From: Megaleporinus macrocephalus
Lineage: Eukaryota; Chordata; Actinopteri; Characiformes; Anostomidae
Reading direction: 5' to 3'
Length of the DNA stretch: 64,000 bases
Assembly (NCBI GenBank): GCA_021613375.1
Contig: CM038709.1
Location: 38,895,656-38,959,655, forward strand
The notes under the pieces: model-generated
What the model saw: the letters and a program-made list of their open reading frames with translations, nothing else
What the model was told of the DNA's origin: nothing
Database searches by the model: none
Made by a program: the position numbers and the translations under genes
In this document: piece by piece, positions 48,255-62,204 of the stretch
Layout: every line of letters begins with the position of its first letter
How positions within the stretch are numbered: the first letter of the stretch is position 1

Positions 48255-51200
48255 CTACATCTGCTGAGTGGAGTTGCCGTTCCACGTGTTGTTGTCGTCT
48301 TCGCTGTCCTCTTGAGTCCTTAGCCGGTAGATTTTGCCGTCCTTCTTGAAGTCCTCCGGGCGCTTCTCCAAGACCCTCTTGCGGATGCTTTCTCTGAAAT
48401 GCAAATGCAGTTTCACGTTTGTGGTGAATCTCTAGTGGTTTGTATTTGAATGGCAGTTGTATAATCATTAATACAGCTATACAGAACAGATTAAACAGGG
48501 TCATCTTGGGTGTGTCTCAAAACCTAGTGAGCTCCTACATAGGCAGCATTTTACTTCATAGTATGCACTTCTGACATGTAGACTGTCCCAATTCTTACCC
48601 TAAACATACTGTCTACTGAGGAACCTTATTTTAACCTGATTTTAAGGAAGCATCGAACGCTTCCTCAGCCGCTAAGACAATCCCATGATACAACGCAGGC
48701 AAAGAGAGACTGCGTCACGGCTTGTTCCCGCCCACTGCAGCACGCTACCGTGGTTTAGCTAGTTGCTAAGTTACCAGCCGGCATCCAAAACAATAGCCTG
48801 AGGCTCAAAAATCCGCTAGCATAGATGCTAATGGCTCGACAATAAAACTGCTAAATGGTGAAGAACTCGTTACAGAGTTGATAATAAAATACTGTTTTGT
48901 GTGATTATATGACCAGAAACACATTAAAACTCCAGAGAGAATCAAAATAACTCACATTTTAAAACCACTTCACTGCTCGTAGATTTGCCTGTGTTGCATC
49001 ATGGGATTGTCTTAGTGGCTGAGGAAGCGTTCAATGCTTCTTAAAATCATGTCTAAATAAGGTTCCTCAGTAGACAGCATGTTTAAGGTAAGAATTGGGA
49101 CAGTCTACATGTCGGGAGCGCATACTATGATGTAAAATGCTGCCTATGTAGACCCTCACTAGGTTTTGAGACACACCCATAATCTCACAAAACAGTATTT
49201 TATTTACAAATCTGTAACGAGTCGTTGATCATTTGGCAGTTTTATACTGAGCCATTAGCATTTATGCTAGCATTTTTTTAAGCCTCGGCCTATTGTTTTG
49301 GATGCCAGTCGGTAGCTTAGCAACCAGCTAAAACACCGGTCACGTGAGGCATTCTCTCTCTAACTAGAGCGTCTCAGTAATCTGTTTTATGAGGAGAGAT
49401 GTCAGACAGAACGCTGCTACTTAAACAACTGCCTACCTAGACAGCCTACTTAGACACTCACTTGGTTTTGAGACACAACCCTTGTGTTTCAGTCTGCAGT
49501 CCTGACCTCAGAACAGTACACCATACATGCTAACATGTTTATGTACAGTTCTTATTATGTTTGTATTATGTATTTTTGTTGACCACAGCTTCCAAACACT
49601 TGCATACAACTCTTCTTCTGGTCCATATGCCGTGTTGAGGTCTTCAGCTATAGACCTGCTAACCCTGATGGAAAGATTTTGGGGATGATTTGTGTAGAGA
49701 CACTGACTATATAGATGGTAAAGGACAGGTTAAAATGAATGTTTGCTTTAGTGTTTGGCTTAATGTCTTTTAATAGATTAACAATTTAATTGTCCACAGC
49801 ATCCAACTACTGTAGTACAAGACAGAAGTGTCCAAACTATCAACTATCTTGCTTGATAGCTGTGTTTGATAAATCATTGAAGTGATACACTACACTGTTG
49901 TAGCTCCACAGCTATTACACTACAGTTACTCAGTGCCACCCTCTAAACAGGCCAGCATCTTCTCAATAATACATCCTACTGCTTTCTTCAACTTCAGTTT
50001 ATATGCTCAGCACACTGACTTTACACCCTGCTTGCTGCACAAATCTAACAAATATGAAAAGTTATTGTATACTTAAGTAACAGTGATACACTTACTAAAT
50101 GTGATAACTGTGATAAAGTTACTTAATAATTGAATTTATAGAAGATTTAATAAACTATTTGATGAAATTGTAAATGACTGTAGAATCAATGTAGTTCATT
50201 AACATTAACGCACATCTAAGTTAAACATAAATTGATAAAAATAACTTCAAATAAGTAAATTCGGAAACGAGGGCAACACTGGCTACAGGCCTGTTAATGC
50301 CAAGGGGAGTGAGAGGCATCTAGTGTTTAAAGCAACAACACAATTCTTAAATTGATTCATTTAGCGATTCTCTTTTTTTAAAAATTATTATTAGTCTATT
50401 AATCTCTCTATTAAACTGTAATGTGAGTGTGTTAATATATATAAAAAAGCATGAGGGAAACGCATGGCCATCCTATACATAATGTATTAAAGGCTACCTT
50501 AAACGCACGGTGCCTGCATATCGTTACTGTACAAAATGTAAGTCAATGGAACCAGACTTTTTTGGAGCATTTCTATTGGTCTATGAAATTTTCATACAAT
50601 GTAAACGGCAGCTGCCGTGTTCAAACAATGGAGATATGTTTTTTTGGACAGCGACGATATGCAAGGGGAACACTGGTAGTGTAACCCACCTCTTTGGTTC
50701 TCCAGAGGACGCTGAGGTGTTGGAGTTTGATGGCCGTTGCTGTGTGCGGGAGGCTGCTGCTGCCCCTGCTGCCCCAGGTGGAGGGCTGCTAAAGAAGAAT
50801 CCAGTAAGGAACCTCCACACAGCCAGCAGGGGATACAAGATACTTCCCAGCAGTGCCCAGATTCCACCACTGCCAGAAGACTGGACTACAGTGTTAGCCG
50901 GTCTGCCTGACTGCTGTAGGAACAACGAGGAGGTCATTAAGAGATTTACATTATGGGCACCATGTGCTTAAACCCAGCGCATTAGGCAGAGCAGAGGTAT
51001 TCAAACTGTGTGACAGGCTCCCTCTAGTGGGACATGAAGGAATTGCTGGTGGAAGCAGGGGTTATTAATTTAATAATATTAAAACGATGCTCATATAACT
51101 TAATTTATAATCTGATATATTCTTGGTTTTCACAATGTAATTTACTAATAAAAATAATATTTTATTCTTATAACAACGTAGTCTAAATTAGTGACACATG

Positions 51201-54200
51201 AAAAATTTAGCAGTGTTGTCACCTGGAGATGGATCAGAAAAAAAAAAAAATAAATAAATAAAACACATGATGAATATTAATTCCGCCATGTTTCATCTGT
51301 GCCGCTACTCTAATGACAGCTTAAAACCAAGTAAACTAAAGTAACACCTGGACATGAAACATCCACATCCCATGCAAAAAGTAAAAAAAAAAAAAACTTT
51401 CTTGTCGGGAACTGAACTTACAAAAACATGCAGCAGACTCCTCTGAATGTTTTGTCTTACTGTATTAGATGATTATAGACAAACTGAATGATCTGAGTTT
51501 GAAAACCTCTGAGATACTGGGACCCTTACAAACATTATCTATAGATATCTATATCTAAAAAAAAAAAAAAAAAAAAATCACAAATAAATGGCTTTATAAT
51601 AAGAGGTTGTCCTATGACAATTCCTTCTTGTCCCACTAACAGGGGAGCTTAGTTGCATAGACTAGACTATATATCCACTAGTCTGCACTGTGGGCAGCTG
51701 TTGACATGTCAGGTACTGCATTTAATTTATATACTATTAATTAAATAATACAGTACAAAAACTAAAATGCAGTTCCAGAAAGGTATGTGCTACACATGTG
51801 GCTTACAGTATCTTCAGCGACTATGTCTTATTACAACATTTTCACTGTTTTCAGTATGTACAGAGCTGTACTGCTTGCTGCAGGTGATAAACCACAAATA
51901 TATTGTCTATCAGCTGGATAAAAACTGATGCATTGAAGCACAGATACTCAGGAGTTCCACACCCTCAGGTTAACAGACAATACAGCCTACAATGGAAAGT
52001 CTAATAAGTGTTCTGCTATGCATATCCCCCTTAAGAAATAGCAATTTACTTACAATATACTAGGTTTTTACTTCACCTGTTCAAAAACATAACTAATCTA
52101 ATAGTACTAGCTATTCTTAAAGGTCATGCATCTAATACAGAACATCTACAAAGTGCATCTATATGGTACCAATTAATGTAGGGACGAAGGTTAATAAACT
52201 GGTCACTCAGTGTCTAGGCTATTACTCATCACATGAACTACACCGCCCAGCAGCTTTGGAGTGAGTGGCCTACCGGCAGCAGGACGATGGAGGCACTTGG
52301 GGCTAGCTCCAGCTCCAGCAGGGTCTTCCCCAGATCTTCTGCAGTAAACTCCCGCCTGGGGAACATGGTGGCCAGAGAGAAGTGGCCATACCTGTTGCCC
52401 ACCTCCTGCATAGAGAAGGCAGAAAATATGCTTACATTACACATTTTGTAATCTGATTTGCTCCTGATAACAAATGTTTAATCAGTAGCGATATTTCTAG
52501 GCAGAAGGTCAATGGAAAGTGACTGACACCACCAATGCTCTGGTCGCCATCCATTCTTGTAGTAAGGGAGGTTCAGAGATGCACTCAAAGACTGGCTCTA
52601 ACAGACAATCAAAGGGCTAGAGGAGTCGAGAAAAGAGCTGTGCATGCATGCTGTCTGATCAGTCAGACAGATAATAGCGGTTATCATGTTTATAATGTGT
52701 GATCTCAGTTTTATGGATGCTGTTGTTGAAAAATTGAGGCCAGTCATGTTGGCTATATGACAAGAATGTTTATTTTTGTTCGGGAACCTTGCCTGCTTGT
52801 TGTGCAAGACTGCGCAGACCTCCTTACTGCAGTTTGAGAAATAAGCCAAGAGCAAAGCTGAGATAATGAGTAAGCAGTCTGGACTGCAATATCTTAAAGC
52901 CCAGGGGAACCAGAATCTGTGATCGCTTTCTAATCAGGTCAATGTTGGGTACAGTGTATACTTAGGTAAAAGTTGTGTAAGCTTTTCCTGTGCTAATCAC
53001 ATTGGTGGTGTCGTCGCTGTCCGAAGAAAAACAAGTCTCCAAAAACGAGATCTCTAAAATAATAACTTTACAGGAGAGAACAAAAACCTTTACTTTTAAT
53101 GTAAGTCAATGGAACCAGATCTTGGAACCAATGGGTCTGGAGCACTTCTACCGGCCCATCCATCATGAAATGTTCAGATAATGTAAACGGCAGCTTTGGA
53201 CAGCGCTGATATGTAACTTATAATAAAACTACATCACTGAAGTACACGGGCTGCACAGCCAGTGGAACGGCTCAGAATGAACCGCTCTATCCACCAGTGT
53301 GGAAACTGACCTGAGCAGCAAACTGCCTGGCCTCCTGCAGCCGTGCCTCTGAGGGGAACTGGTTGGTCAAGGAGGAACCGTCAGGCAGGCGGAACTGTAT
53401 TCTGGCAATGGCGCTAAAAATAATAATAGAATGAGTGAACGACTGAGATGGTACCATGAGCACACCTATTTGTAGTAGAACAGATCAAATACAGTCACAA
53501 ACAAAACATTCAAACAGCACAGACAATTACAGCTCTTTCAACAAAAAAAAGCATTTTCAGGGCAAATGCGACATCACAAATATAATGTTAACACACTTGT
53601 TATTTTGATAAATCATTATTTAATATTTCACTTTGCATTAAATTATCACAGTCTATCCTGGCTTGAAAACTCTACAACATCTACAGACTGACCCATTTGA
53701 GTTTTATGCCAGCCTATTAAAATGATTCCGTCATACAACATAATTACAAACAAAACAGCTCAAATAGACAGAATCTTGAATTATTGATAGAAGACTAAGG
53801 AAAAAAATAGAAGCTTAAAAAAAGCAGACATTCATTATAGAAAGTATGATTACTTAGCACAAGCCACTTTGCCTGTAGATAAACATTTATATCTACATGG
53901 AAACCGAATCAGAGAGATAAAAAACTGCATATCTAATTTGAACTATTTGAGAACTAAAATAGAAATTAAATACTTCTAGCAGTTTGTTAATAGAAGTTTG
54001 ACATAGTCAAACATAGCGCTGTCAAAGTGTGCTATCCACTCCCCAGTCTATATACGGTAAATAGGTTGCAAAGCCTGTTTGAAAATCTTTGTTTTCCTGA
54101 GGTCAACATACCTCCAGATATTCAGTCTACAATAGGGCTGCAGCTATCGATTATTTTAGTAATAGAGTACTTTATCAATTATTCCATCGATTAATCGAGT

Positions 54201-56498
54201 AATCGGATAAAATATATATTTTTTATATAAGCTTAGATCTTTTATGGACATAACTCACTATCACACAGACTTACGTTCTTAATTAGCCATTACATATAAC
54301 CATAACTAACATACATGCTTTACTAGCCTTTATCTCAACTCTCCATCTCACTGATTTAGGGTAAATGTTATGGTTACTGTGTGTCGCTCCGCTCTGTGGA
54401 CTGGACGTGCTGAAACATTGAAACACTGATGTGGTGCTCGGCTAGGGGTTACCGTAAAACTCAGACTCGCTATCAGTTTACTGGAAAAGCTCAGTAGCTT
54501 GCTTTCTGAAGTTAGCTTCTTATTTAAATACCTCGTTCCACCTTAAATGGTATAGAAGTTACATTCCGGCGCCTCCACCTGCTGCATCATTTAAGGTGGA
54601 AAGCTAACTTCAGCCTCGTCTTTTTTCAGGTTGGCGTTTAGTAACGGCTCCCTCGGCTAGTTCGGTTTTACAGTAGACTTTAGACACTGTGTATTGTTTT
54701 CTCTGACCCGTCTCTACTGTTTGTCTCTCCTTACTCTCTCTCTCTTTCTCTATTTTGCAATCCGCTCCATCAAATCACGTCTTCTTTGTGTCACCTGGCA
54801 ACACCGTAAGCACGCGCTGTGCAACAGTAAAAGTCATCCGTGCAAAACAGTGCGCTGTATGTGGTTGTATGGATTAAACGAATCTTCGAGGCAAAGAATT
54901 TGCTTTGATAATTTTTTACAATCGAATTACTCGAGCTCCTCGAGGAATGAATCGTTTCAGCCCTAGTCTACAACATTCAATCTTTTAGTTTATGTATAGT
55001 TTATGTATAAATCACAGGAAGCATGTAGGAGACGAGCCCTTTACATCCAGTGGAACAAGAGAAAGCTAGGTATTAAATTCACCCAAAGGCTAATCACAAA
55101 AACTGTATGAGATTTAGAATAGGAAACCTTCTCTCTCTCTCTGTAGCCTTTTTCTTCATCTCTTGCTCTGCTTGTCTGGCTTGTAGTGCTGCTATTCTGG
55201 CTGCTTCTGCCTCCTCATTGGTCTTAGCGTAGCGAGCTGCTCGGTCCGCACGGTCCTGTGTGACAATTAAAACAACAGCATCACTCACACAGTCCGGGTT
55301 TAGTTCAGTAAGACATCATCATCACCTTGTTACAAAAGATAATATATTAATACCCTGATCCTTATTTGATAAGAAGACTATCCAGCAGCAGCAAATAATC
55401 TACAGACTAACTCCTGTAGGGATGGGCAAGCAGGCCTGTAGATCAATTTTTTATATTATTGTGAATAACCATGCTATTGACTAGTGTTATTGTGTCTGAC
55501 TATTGAAATACAAACCTAAAGTGACTAACTTGGCTGATTAGCTTTATTTAGTAGCTTCAGCTGCTTTATTATGTATATACATTTGCACTACATAACGCCT
55601 ATCAGCCATAACTGTGGTCAGCCAAATGATATGATAACTTTGACCGACCCAGTGGCCAGTAAATGTGTCATAATGAAATTTCACTGTTTTTACTCCAACA
55701 TCTCCTGATCCTTTAGAATTTAACAAGTGGGCTTAACTGCTTTAGGCATTTATATACGTTCATGGTCGTGACCTCTCATAACTATATTGAATTCAAAGCA
55801 CGCAGATGCTGGAGTGAACCGTACGCATACTTGTTTACATGAAAACAGCTCTGCGCTCTTTAAGGCTTAGATAAAGACTCACCTGAGCTATCTGCTGCTT
55901 GACCCGCTCCCTGGCCGCTCTCTCCTCAGCCTTTTCCCTGTTCCGCTCCTCCAGCATGTGCTTGGTCTTCTCCTCCTCCTGCTTCCGTTTGAAGTCCAGC
56001 ATCTCCTTCCCCAGCTTCCGTCTCTCGATCTCCTTCTTTATCTGGTTCTGTGCGCCACAAGTAATTCAAGGTTTGCACATTAAACAGGAGCATACGCTGT
56101 ACAATGAAATTCTTACTTTGCTGAAACTCCATAACAAAGACATGAATAATGGGGTTAATATAAAAAATAAAATATATACCTCCTCTTCGCCCTTCTTTTT
56201 CTGTTCACGTCTCTCCTCCAGCTTCTTTGTTAACCTACAATGAAAACATTGCTCTTTAAAGTTATGAATCCTTTCACAATCGTTTACAGATCTAGGTCTC
56301 TAGATCCAAACTACTAGGTCATTATTTTGTGTAACATTGTCTAAGACAATTAAATTACACATATATTTATCACAACAACAATATCTGTTACACTTACAAT
56401 GATAATGTAAAGATTTTTTTTAACAACTGTTTTTATTTTAATATAAAGGGATGATCAATATCGAGAACACCTTAATTTATTGTAAAGATATCCTTTTA

Positions 56499-56568
<70 letters not shown>

Positions 56569-59500
56569 AACTGACAGCTGCTAGCAGTTTCACCACGGTT
56601 CAGATGCTGAAAACCACTGGTCTGGATGCAAATGTAACCTATGTCACTGTGAGCTGCAGCACAGAGAGGCAAAAGCACTAGTGGGAAACCATAGAATGTT
56701 GGTCTAGTGGCATGAACATGTACTGTCCCTTTAAATACTGACTTAGAATGTTGGCCAGAAAAAGTCTGCTAATAAAAATAAAAAAAACACTGCTGTTTCT
56801 GTACTGAGAGGATTTTATTTGAGGGTTTTAATGATTTTTGTTCTGGAAGAATACATTGAATAGTCACAGATTTTGAAGAAAGCTGTCTCTACATGCCCCT
56901 GCTTAGAATTTGATTGATACATTGACAGATCCTGGCTGTTTTAATTTTTCTACGTATATAATTATTACTGAGCTACATTTGAACTGGACTGCCCTACTGC
57001 CATCGCTGAGCTGCGTCGTTGTCTCTGGATCATCAGATATCGAACACCCATCTTCAGCTACTGAATGCCTCGTCCTCGGTAGGGACTGAGTGCACTCAGG
57101 AGAAGGGAAATTGTAGATAATTATAGAAATATTTTAGTTTTTTAAGTTTTATCATCTCATTTTTTTTGCATTGTTATTATTCCTTTAGTTTATTTATCTC
57201 TTTATCCAGTGTGTATTATTGCAAGATTTAATATGTTTAAAAAGACAATACATATATACACACTAGATTATTTATAATTGTTGTCCTATGTTTTCCTTGG
57301 GTGGAGGATTTTTTGTTGTTGTTTTTTGTTAAATTAACTCATCCAATCTCCCTAAAGAACCTAGACTACAGATGATAAACTTTAGATTTATCCCGTGCTT
57401 GTACTCATTAAAAGCATGTGGCTACACAAACAGTTGTGATGTGTGGACAAATGGGAACCTTCCAAACCATTGATGAAACCAAAAGTCCTGAATCTAGATA
57501 ACATCTCAATAAAATACTCTACAAAGGCAGAACAAAACTCTGGCTAACAGTAAGAACGATAAGCTTCAACTACACAAACACTTACCTCTCAACTCTGGCA
57601 TCCAAGGCTTCCTCTGCTTGAGAGGCCTGTGATGTGTCATCCGATGACAGGCTTCTGTCCTCACCTGGAGTCGCATGACCTGAAGCACCTTCCTCCACAG
57701 GCATGGACAGAGATTCTAGGAAGACAAAACATAGTATGTGCACAAAAGTAATGAGGGAGACTGATTAGGTGCATGCAAAGAACTCACAAACAAGATAAAA
57801 CATGGAGACACACATCACTGCCCTGAACGAACTGAAACCATGACTCGAAACATACAAAATTAGAACATCTGCAAGACAGCGACAAACGATCACAGTTCTG
57901 GGCACTTAAAGTGTCCAAGATATATACAAAGTGTCCAGAACTATGGAAATGGACTTATTGTCTTAATTCCCACCTAAATGTGTAGGTAGGTCATCACATA
58001 TGCTGTGCTTTCAGTTTACTGCCTACCAACACGCTATTCTATAAGAAACATCTACCATACAGGTGCAATTTGTAGTAGAGGCAAGCTGTATAGCACAAAT
58101 ATAATATCACAATACAACACACTATGTGTCACAATACTTATTTTCAGACATCTGACCAGTCAGTAGTGATACAGAAATAAAACTTCCAATTAACTTACAA
58201 TTAAACAAAACTAATTTTGCTCTCTTTGTAATGAACCTTAAATGAACAGTCAGCATGCTACCAGTACTAACCATACACATCAAACAGTATGTATATCTAT
58301 ATAAGTTTACTGTGCTGGCATATATTTTGTCACAATAACAATATACATAGTCACCTTGCCCAGCTGTACTAAGTTTATTATTCCTGAGTTCCAAAAAAAA
58401 AAAAAAAAAAAAATTCAACCCTGTCCATCAGTTAGGTCCACCATGCTGACTAGATACTATTTAGAATACTGGAACCATTCTCAACACAACAGTGACAGTA
58501 AACAAACACTAGAATCCAATAAGATATGGCCTTGTTATCAAGTGTCCAGTTATTACAGCTGGACAACATCTCTCACCTTTAGACGTAGCAGCTGTTGAGG
58601 GATTCTCTGTTGTGATGGCTGGGCTGTTTGCAGAATGGCTTTCAGAAGTGGAGGCAGCCGTATCCGGGGCGGCACCGGAACCCTCTGTTTGCATCTCTCT
58701 CTCTGCATTGGCCTGGTCTCCACCACCGGTCTGCTGAGAGTGCATCTATACAGCACAAGATCATGAGATAAATAACAGGGTTTATATACATTTCACAACC
58801 TGAATCAATTTTAAACGTGGGACCTGTTTATATATATATATACACATACACACACATGCCACAGTTGCACAATTGTATTGTTTATCATCGAACATCATCA
58901 AAATGTCTACTGACGTCGCCAAAGGCCACAAAGTGAACACAAGCCCTCTAGCCAAGAACAATGTGCTGTTAGCATCTTCAGCAATAACAGCTCCAGATGT
59001 TTGCACGTGTTGTGATGAATGATATTCACCAAATTTAAGTTGTTCTTCTCAAAATAATTTTCAATGATCAATGTTCTGGGTAACGTATGACCACTATAGC
59101 CAGCAATACTAGCTATGATATTCAATAAAGCTGTCAGCCATCATGACGTTGATTTGAGCAAAGAGCAAAACATAACATTTTAAAAGCACCGTTCAATATA
59201 CTACATGTAAATAAAATAGTAACAGCTACTTCCATCTGAAAATCTATCAGCATTACCTCAACAGCATTTCCAATAAAGCCTACCAAACAAAATAAACACA
59301 TGCCTTCAGGCATTTAGTTAATCTTTTCATTTTTTCTTTTCTTTGCTGTATTTAACAATTTGCTGTTGATAATTTTTTGTCTTAAATAAGAAAATATTGA
59401 CCTAAATAAGTAAGCTTCAGTAACACGTTTGTAAAATTAGTTTCTGATTGTTATGTCTGGTGACATCACTTCTGGTTTCGAGTACGGCAGCGAAGAAAAC

Positions 59501-60045
59501 GAGGCAGACATCAGTACATGGTCTGATCTGAGTATCACGAAACATAATATCCCGATATTCAATATTTCAATATTTTCTTACATAATCCAAAAATCTCTCC
59601 AACTCCAAACCTTACTAGTATGAGCAACTATTGACAGTTGATAAAACATGTAGGCACTATACACATTAGTAAATTTGCTATTACGGTGTTTACAGCTAAA
59701 CAAAACATTGCCCAACTACGCTATATTACTAACACACCAATGTATTTGTAATAAATTGCAAGTAATGTATCTATATTGTGTAGCCCTGAGTATATGACTT
59801 TAAAGTGAATATAATAAAAAAACAGAGAATCTGTGAGCATTAGAGTTCCAGGGCTCTTGCAGAAGACGCTTGGTCAACTCCATTACATATTTAGTCCTAA
59901 TCTGCTGGTAACAGTCTCTGCTTTACCTGTTTGACCTTGTTTATCCTCTTTGTAAGCTCCTCTGCAGAGACTCCGCCAGCAATGACTTCCAGGGGAATGC
60001 CATTCTCACCTATGAAAAAACTGGATGGAATGCACACCACCGGAT
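48255..60045 (-). CDS. ubxn4: UBX domain protein 4 (UBXN4/erasin), N-terminus outside window
   Basis: Ten minus-strand exons: 60045-59927, 58745-58577, 57715-57586, 56234-56180, 56047-55883, 55255-55128, 53413-53311, 52405-52274, 50913-50690, 48393-48255 (stop 48257-48255). All junctions agree in phase, about 454 residues against roughly 508 in human, so about 55 N-terminal residues lie to the right of the window. Domains: end of the UAS/thioredoxin-like part (PVVCIPSSFFIGENGIPLEV), a low-complexity Ser/Thr region, a long charged coiled coil (RLTKKLEERREQKKKGEEEN, RRKLGKEMLDFKRKQEEEK), the UBX domain (IQFRLPDGSSLTNQFPSEAR, ATMFPRREF, SIVLLP), a hydrophobic membrane segment (IWALLGSILYPLLAVWRFL) and the tail NNTWNGNSTQQM. 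UBXN4 sits in the ER membrane and recruits p97/VCP for ER-associated degradation. Ordinary housekeeping gene, no breaks seen. Confidence 0.95.
48507..49179 (+). mobile_element. Foldback element with long inverted ends
   Basis: The left end TGGGTGTGTCTCAAAACCTA is repeated exactly, inverted, at the right end (49155-49179), and the match continues for about 200 bp (for example TAGACTGTCCCAATTCTTAC against GTAAGAATTGGGACAGTCTA). It lies in the last ubxn4 intron. 49180-49490 is a second, partial copy of the same family in opposite order, ending GGTTTTGAGACACAACCC. No coding content. Confidence 0.8.
52274..53413 (-). CDS. ubxn4: UBX domain exons of ubxn4
   Basis: Exons 53413-53311 and 52405-52274 make the UBX fold. 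The first has the beta hairpin IQFRLPDGSSLTNQF and helix LQEARQFAAQ. The second has YGHFSLATMFPRREFTAEDL with the FPR motif that inserts into the p97 N-domain cleft, then LLELELAPSASIVLLP. All key residues are present, so p97 binding is expected. Confidence 0.95.
54133..54965 (+). mobile_element. hAT-type non-autonomous element with 8-bp target duplication
   Basis: The ends are TAGGGCTGCAGCTATCGATT and the inverse of AATGAATCGTTTCAGCCCTA. The flanks are identical 8-bp copies, GTCTACAA, at 54125-54132 and 54966-54973. An 8-bp duplication plus these ends is typical of hAT transposons. At 833 bp with no transposase frame it is non-autonomous. Lies in a ubxn4 intron. Confidence 0.88.
56501..56564 (+). 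repeat. (CA)n microsatellite
   Basis: About 32 CA units in a ubxn4 intron. Frames through it are not genes. Confidence 0.95.
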
Positions 60046-60477
60046 CTGCACGGAAGCAGCGTTAAGGGACGAATAAACACGTTTAAAAGGTGCAAGAACA
60101 TGGCTTGAACTTTTTCTTCACTTACTAAAACATCTAACACCAGCAGGCATGCCAAATGAGAATGCTGCTCCCGAGGACCATTTCTGAACATTTGGTAATT
60201 ATCTATCAGGTTCATTAAAAGTCTGCCAGCGAAAAAACAAACTCATGAATTTGAAAAAAGAGCAAATCTGCAGGCAGCATAGTCTATGCTAGATGTTGCG
60301 TTATCACTTACACTTATCATTTATCAGTGTTCTCCAATTACAGTACCTAGCAGGCATTTCGCAAACACATCACACAAACATTGAGAAACCTGTGGTTTCA
60401 AGAAGTCCTAGCCTAGCCACTGTTGTAAATATTTCTTACACACTATGCCGTTTGTTAAAAAGCTTGTTTATACTGAT

Positions 60478-60745
60478 GGCCACCACACCAAATGCTATAG
60501 AGGTTAGGAGAAGTTAATGGTTCATTTTACAGCAGGAACCTCCCAAGGCTCTGCCCCAAACCCAGGAGATTACGATTTAGCCAGATGGGTCACATGGGCC
60601 AGGTGAAACAGGTAGGCCGGCCTAGAAGACCATTTTCAGATCTTTGTTAAAGCACGTCTGTACCATGGTATCTCTTTAAGAATCAAGCCTATACTCTGAA
60701 CTGGTCTCCCTTTTCATTTGGATGGCAGGAAAAGACATTACAACA
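60478..60745 (+). mobile_element. LTR-like repeat copy 2
   Basis: Aligns with 23204-23500: starts TGATGGCCACCACACCAAAT and contains TATACTCTGAACTGGTCTCC and, near the end, GGCAGGAAAAGACATTACAA. No internal retroelement genes. Likely solo LTR. Confidence 0.45.
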
Positions 60746-62204
60746 CCAGTTACAGCACAAAGTAGATGGTAGAAAGGCATTTTTACTGTTTCCTTTCCAA
60801 GGATGATCTGAAGGCAGTTACTTCTGTTGTAGAGCCACAATAGGATATGTTCCTAGCAGTAGCATTAGCTATCTCTATTAATCAACCAGCAATAAACAAA
60901 CACACGAACAGCATCTCACTTTAGAGACTATCGCGGCAATGCTGTGATGTTTAGAGCAGGTGTAGCGACAGGTACTTTATAACATATATTACAAATTAGA
61001 ATGTATTTTTCTTCCTTAACATGAAGTATTTCTGTGAGAAACAGGCTTCTCCAGCAGGGAATCATTTTGGGTGGGCCGTGACTTTATTGGCTGCTGAAAA
61101 GCCGGCGTTCCAGAACGAATCTAAAGGTCAGCATAATCCATCAGTTTTACAGGAGAGCCGAATAAAAATCAAATCCAATCAAAATATCCAGGTTTTGCCA
61201 ACAAATGGAGTACTACAATGTTTTAATGTGCTTCTGTAGTTTCTACTGTTGAAAGACTGAATTTAAGGTGGACGTTATTTAAGGACAGACGAGCTGAAAT
61301 GCTGACCAGCAGGCTAGTCCATTAGCATCTGCGTTTATCTCTCTTTTCTTACACAGATAGAAAGACAGAAGATAAATCCTCCACAAATGTAATTACTGAA
61401 CGTCTGAGCAGGTGATGGACTGTATATATATGTATGTGTGTGCCTATATATATGTGTGTGTGCCTATGCATGCCGCTCTATCAGCTGCCCCCTCACAGAA
61501 TCTCAGCCGCAACACATATACTGCCAGATATCTGAACTAACTCACTGCTGTAAACCTAGACACAGGTTTTAGCATAGACGAGCTCAACTAACTCTTAAGT
61601 AGGGATATCACAATACCAGAATTTTCACTTCAATACTGATACCAAGTGTAGTATCACGATTCTCGATACCACAATAATACTCGGAAGTAAAAAACCCCAC
61701 AGAAATATAAACTCTTTCCTTTGTTTGCACGTAAAATGTGAATTTGAATGATTTAAACACTCATCGTTGCGTTTTAATCACCAACACTTTACCGTTTAAG
61801 ATGAACCCACATTCAATTTATCGATTAAGCAGACTTCGTGCCTGAGAGCCTATTTGGGATGGAAACGCAGTTCACACGGCATGACATAATTAGTTTATCC
61901 CCAACACATGAACAGTTGGATTAGTAACCACTAGTAAAGGTTAGTAAAGCTCACCAGTGTATTCTTTAACTTAACCTGTCCACCTCTTAGCTCTGTGTAG
62001 GGGTCAGAGTGCTGGTCAGCCTAATGCTTAGCCAGGTCGCTGGTCTTGCCTGCTTTGCACTGGAGAGGTTTATAACACTGTTCTGGGTTTGGGGTGTTGG
62101 TTGGGTTCTTGTCTTCATCACTAATGTAAGCAAAATATATCCACACTTCACTCCTCCACAAGTTGCGCATGTGAGAGTACATCTTTCATTGTGGGCGTGG
62201 CCAG

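Noticed and set aside
48247..48504. 85-codon minus frame near the end of ubxn4
   Set aside because: Wrong frame; the real last exon 48393-48255 ends in NNTWNGNSTQQM.
50510..50971. 153-codon plus-strand frame
   Set aside because: Antisense shadow of the ubxn4 exon 50690-50913, whose minus frame matches the family and splices in phase.
56451..56681. Frames through (CA)n
   Set aside because: Microsatellite translation only.
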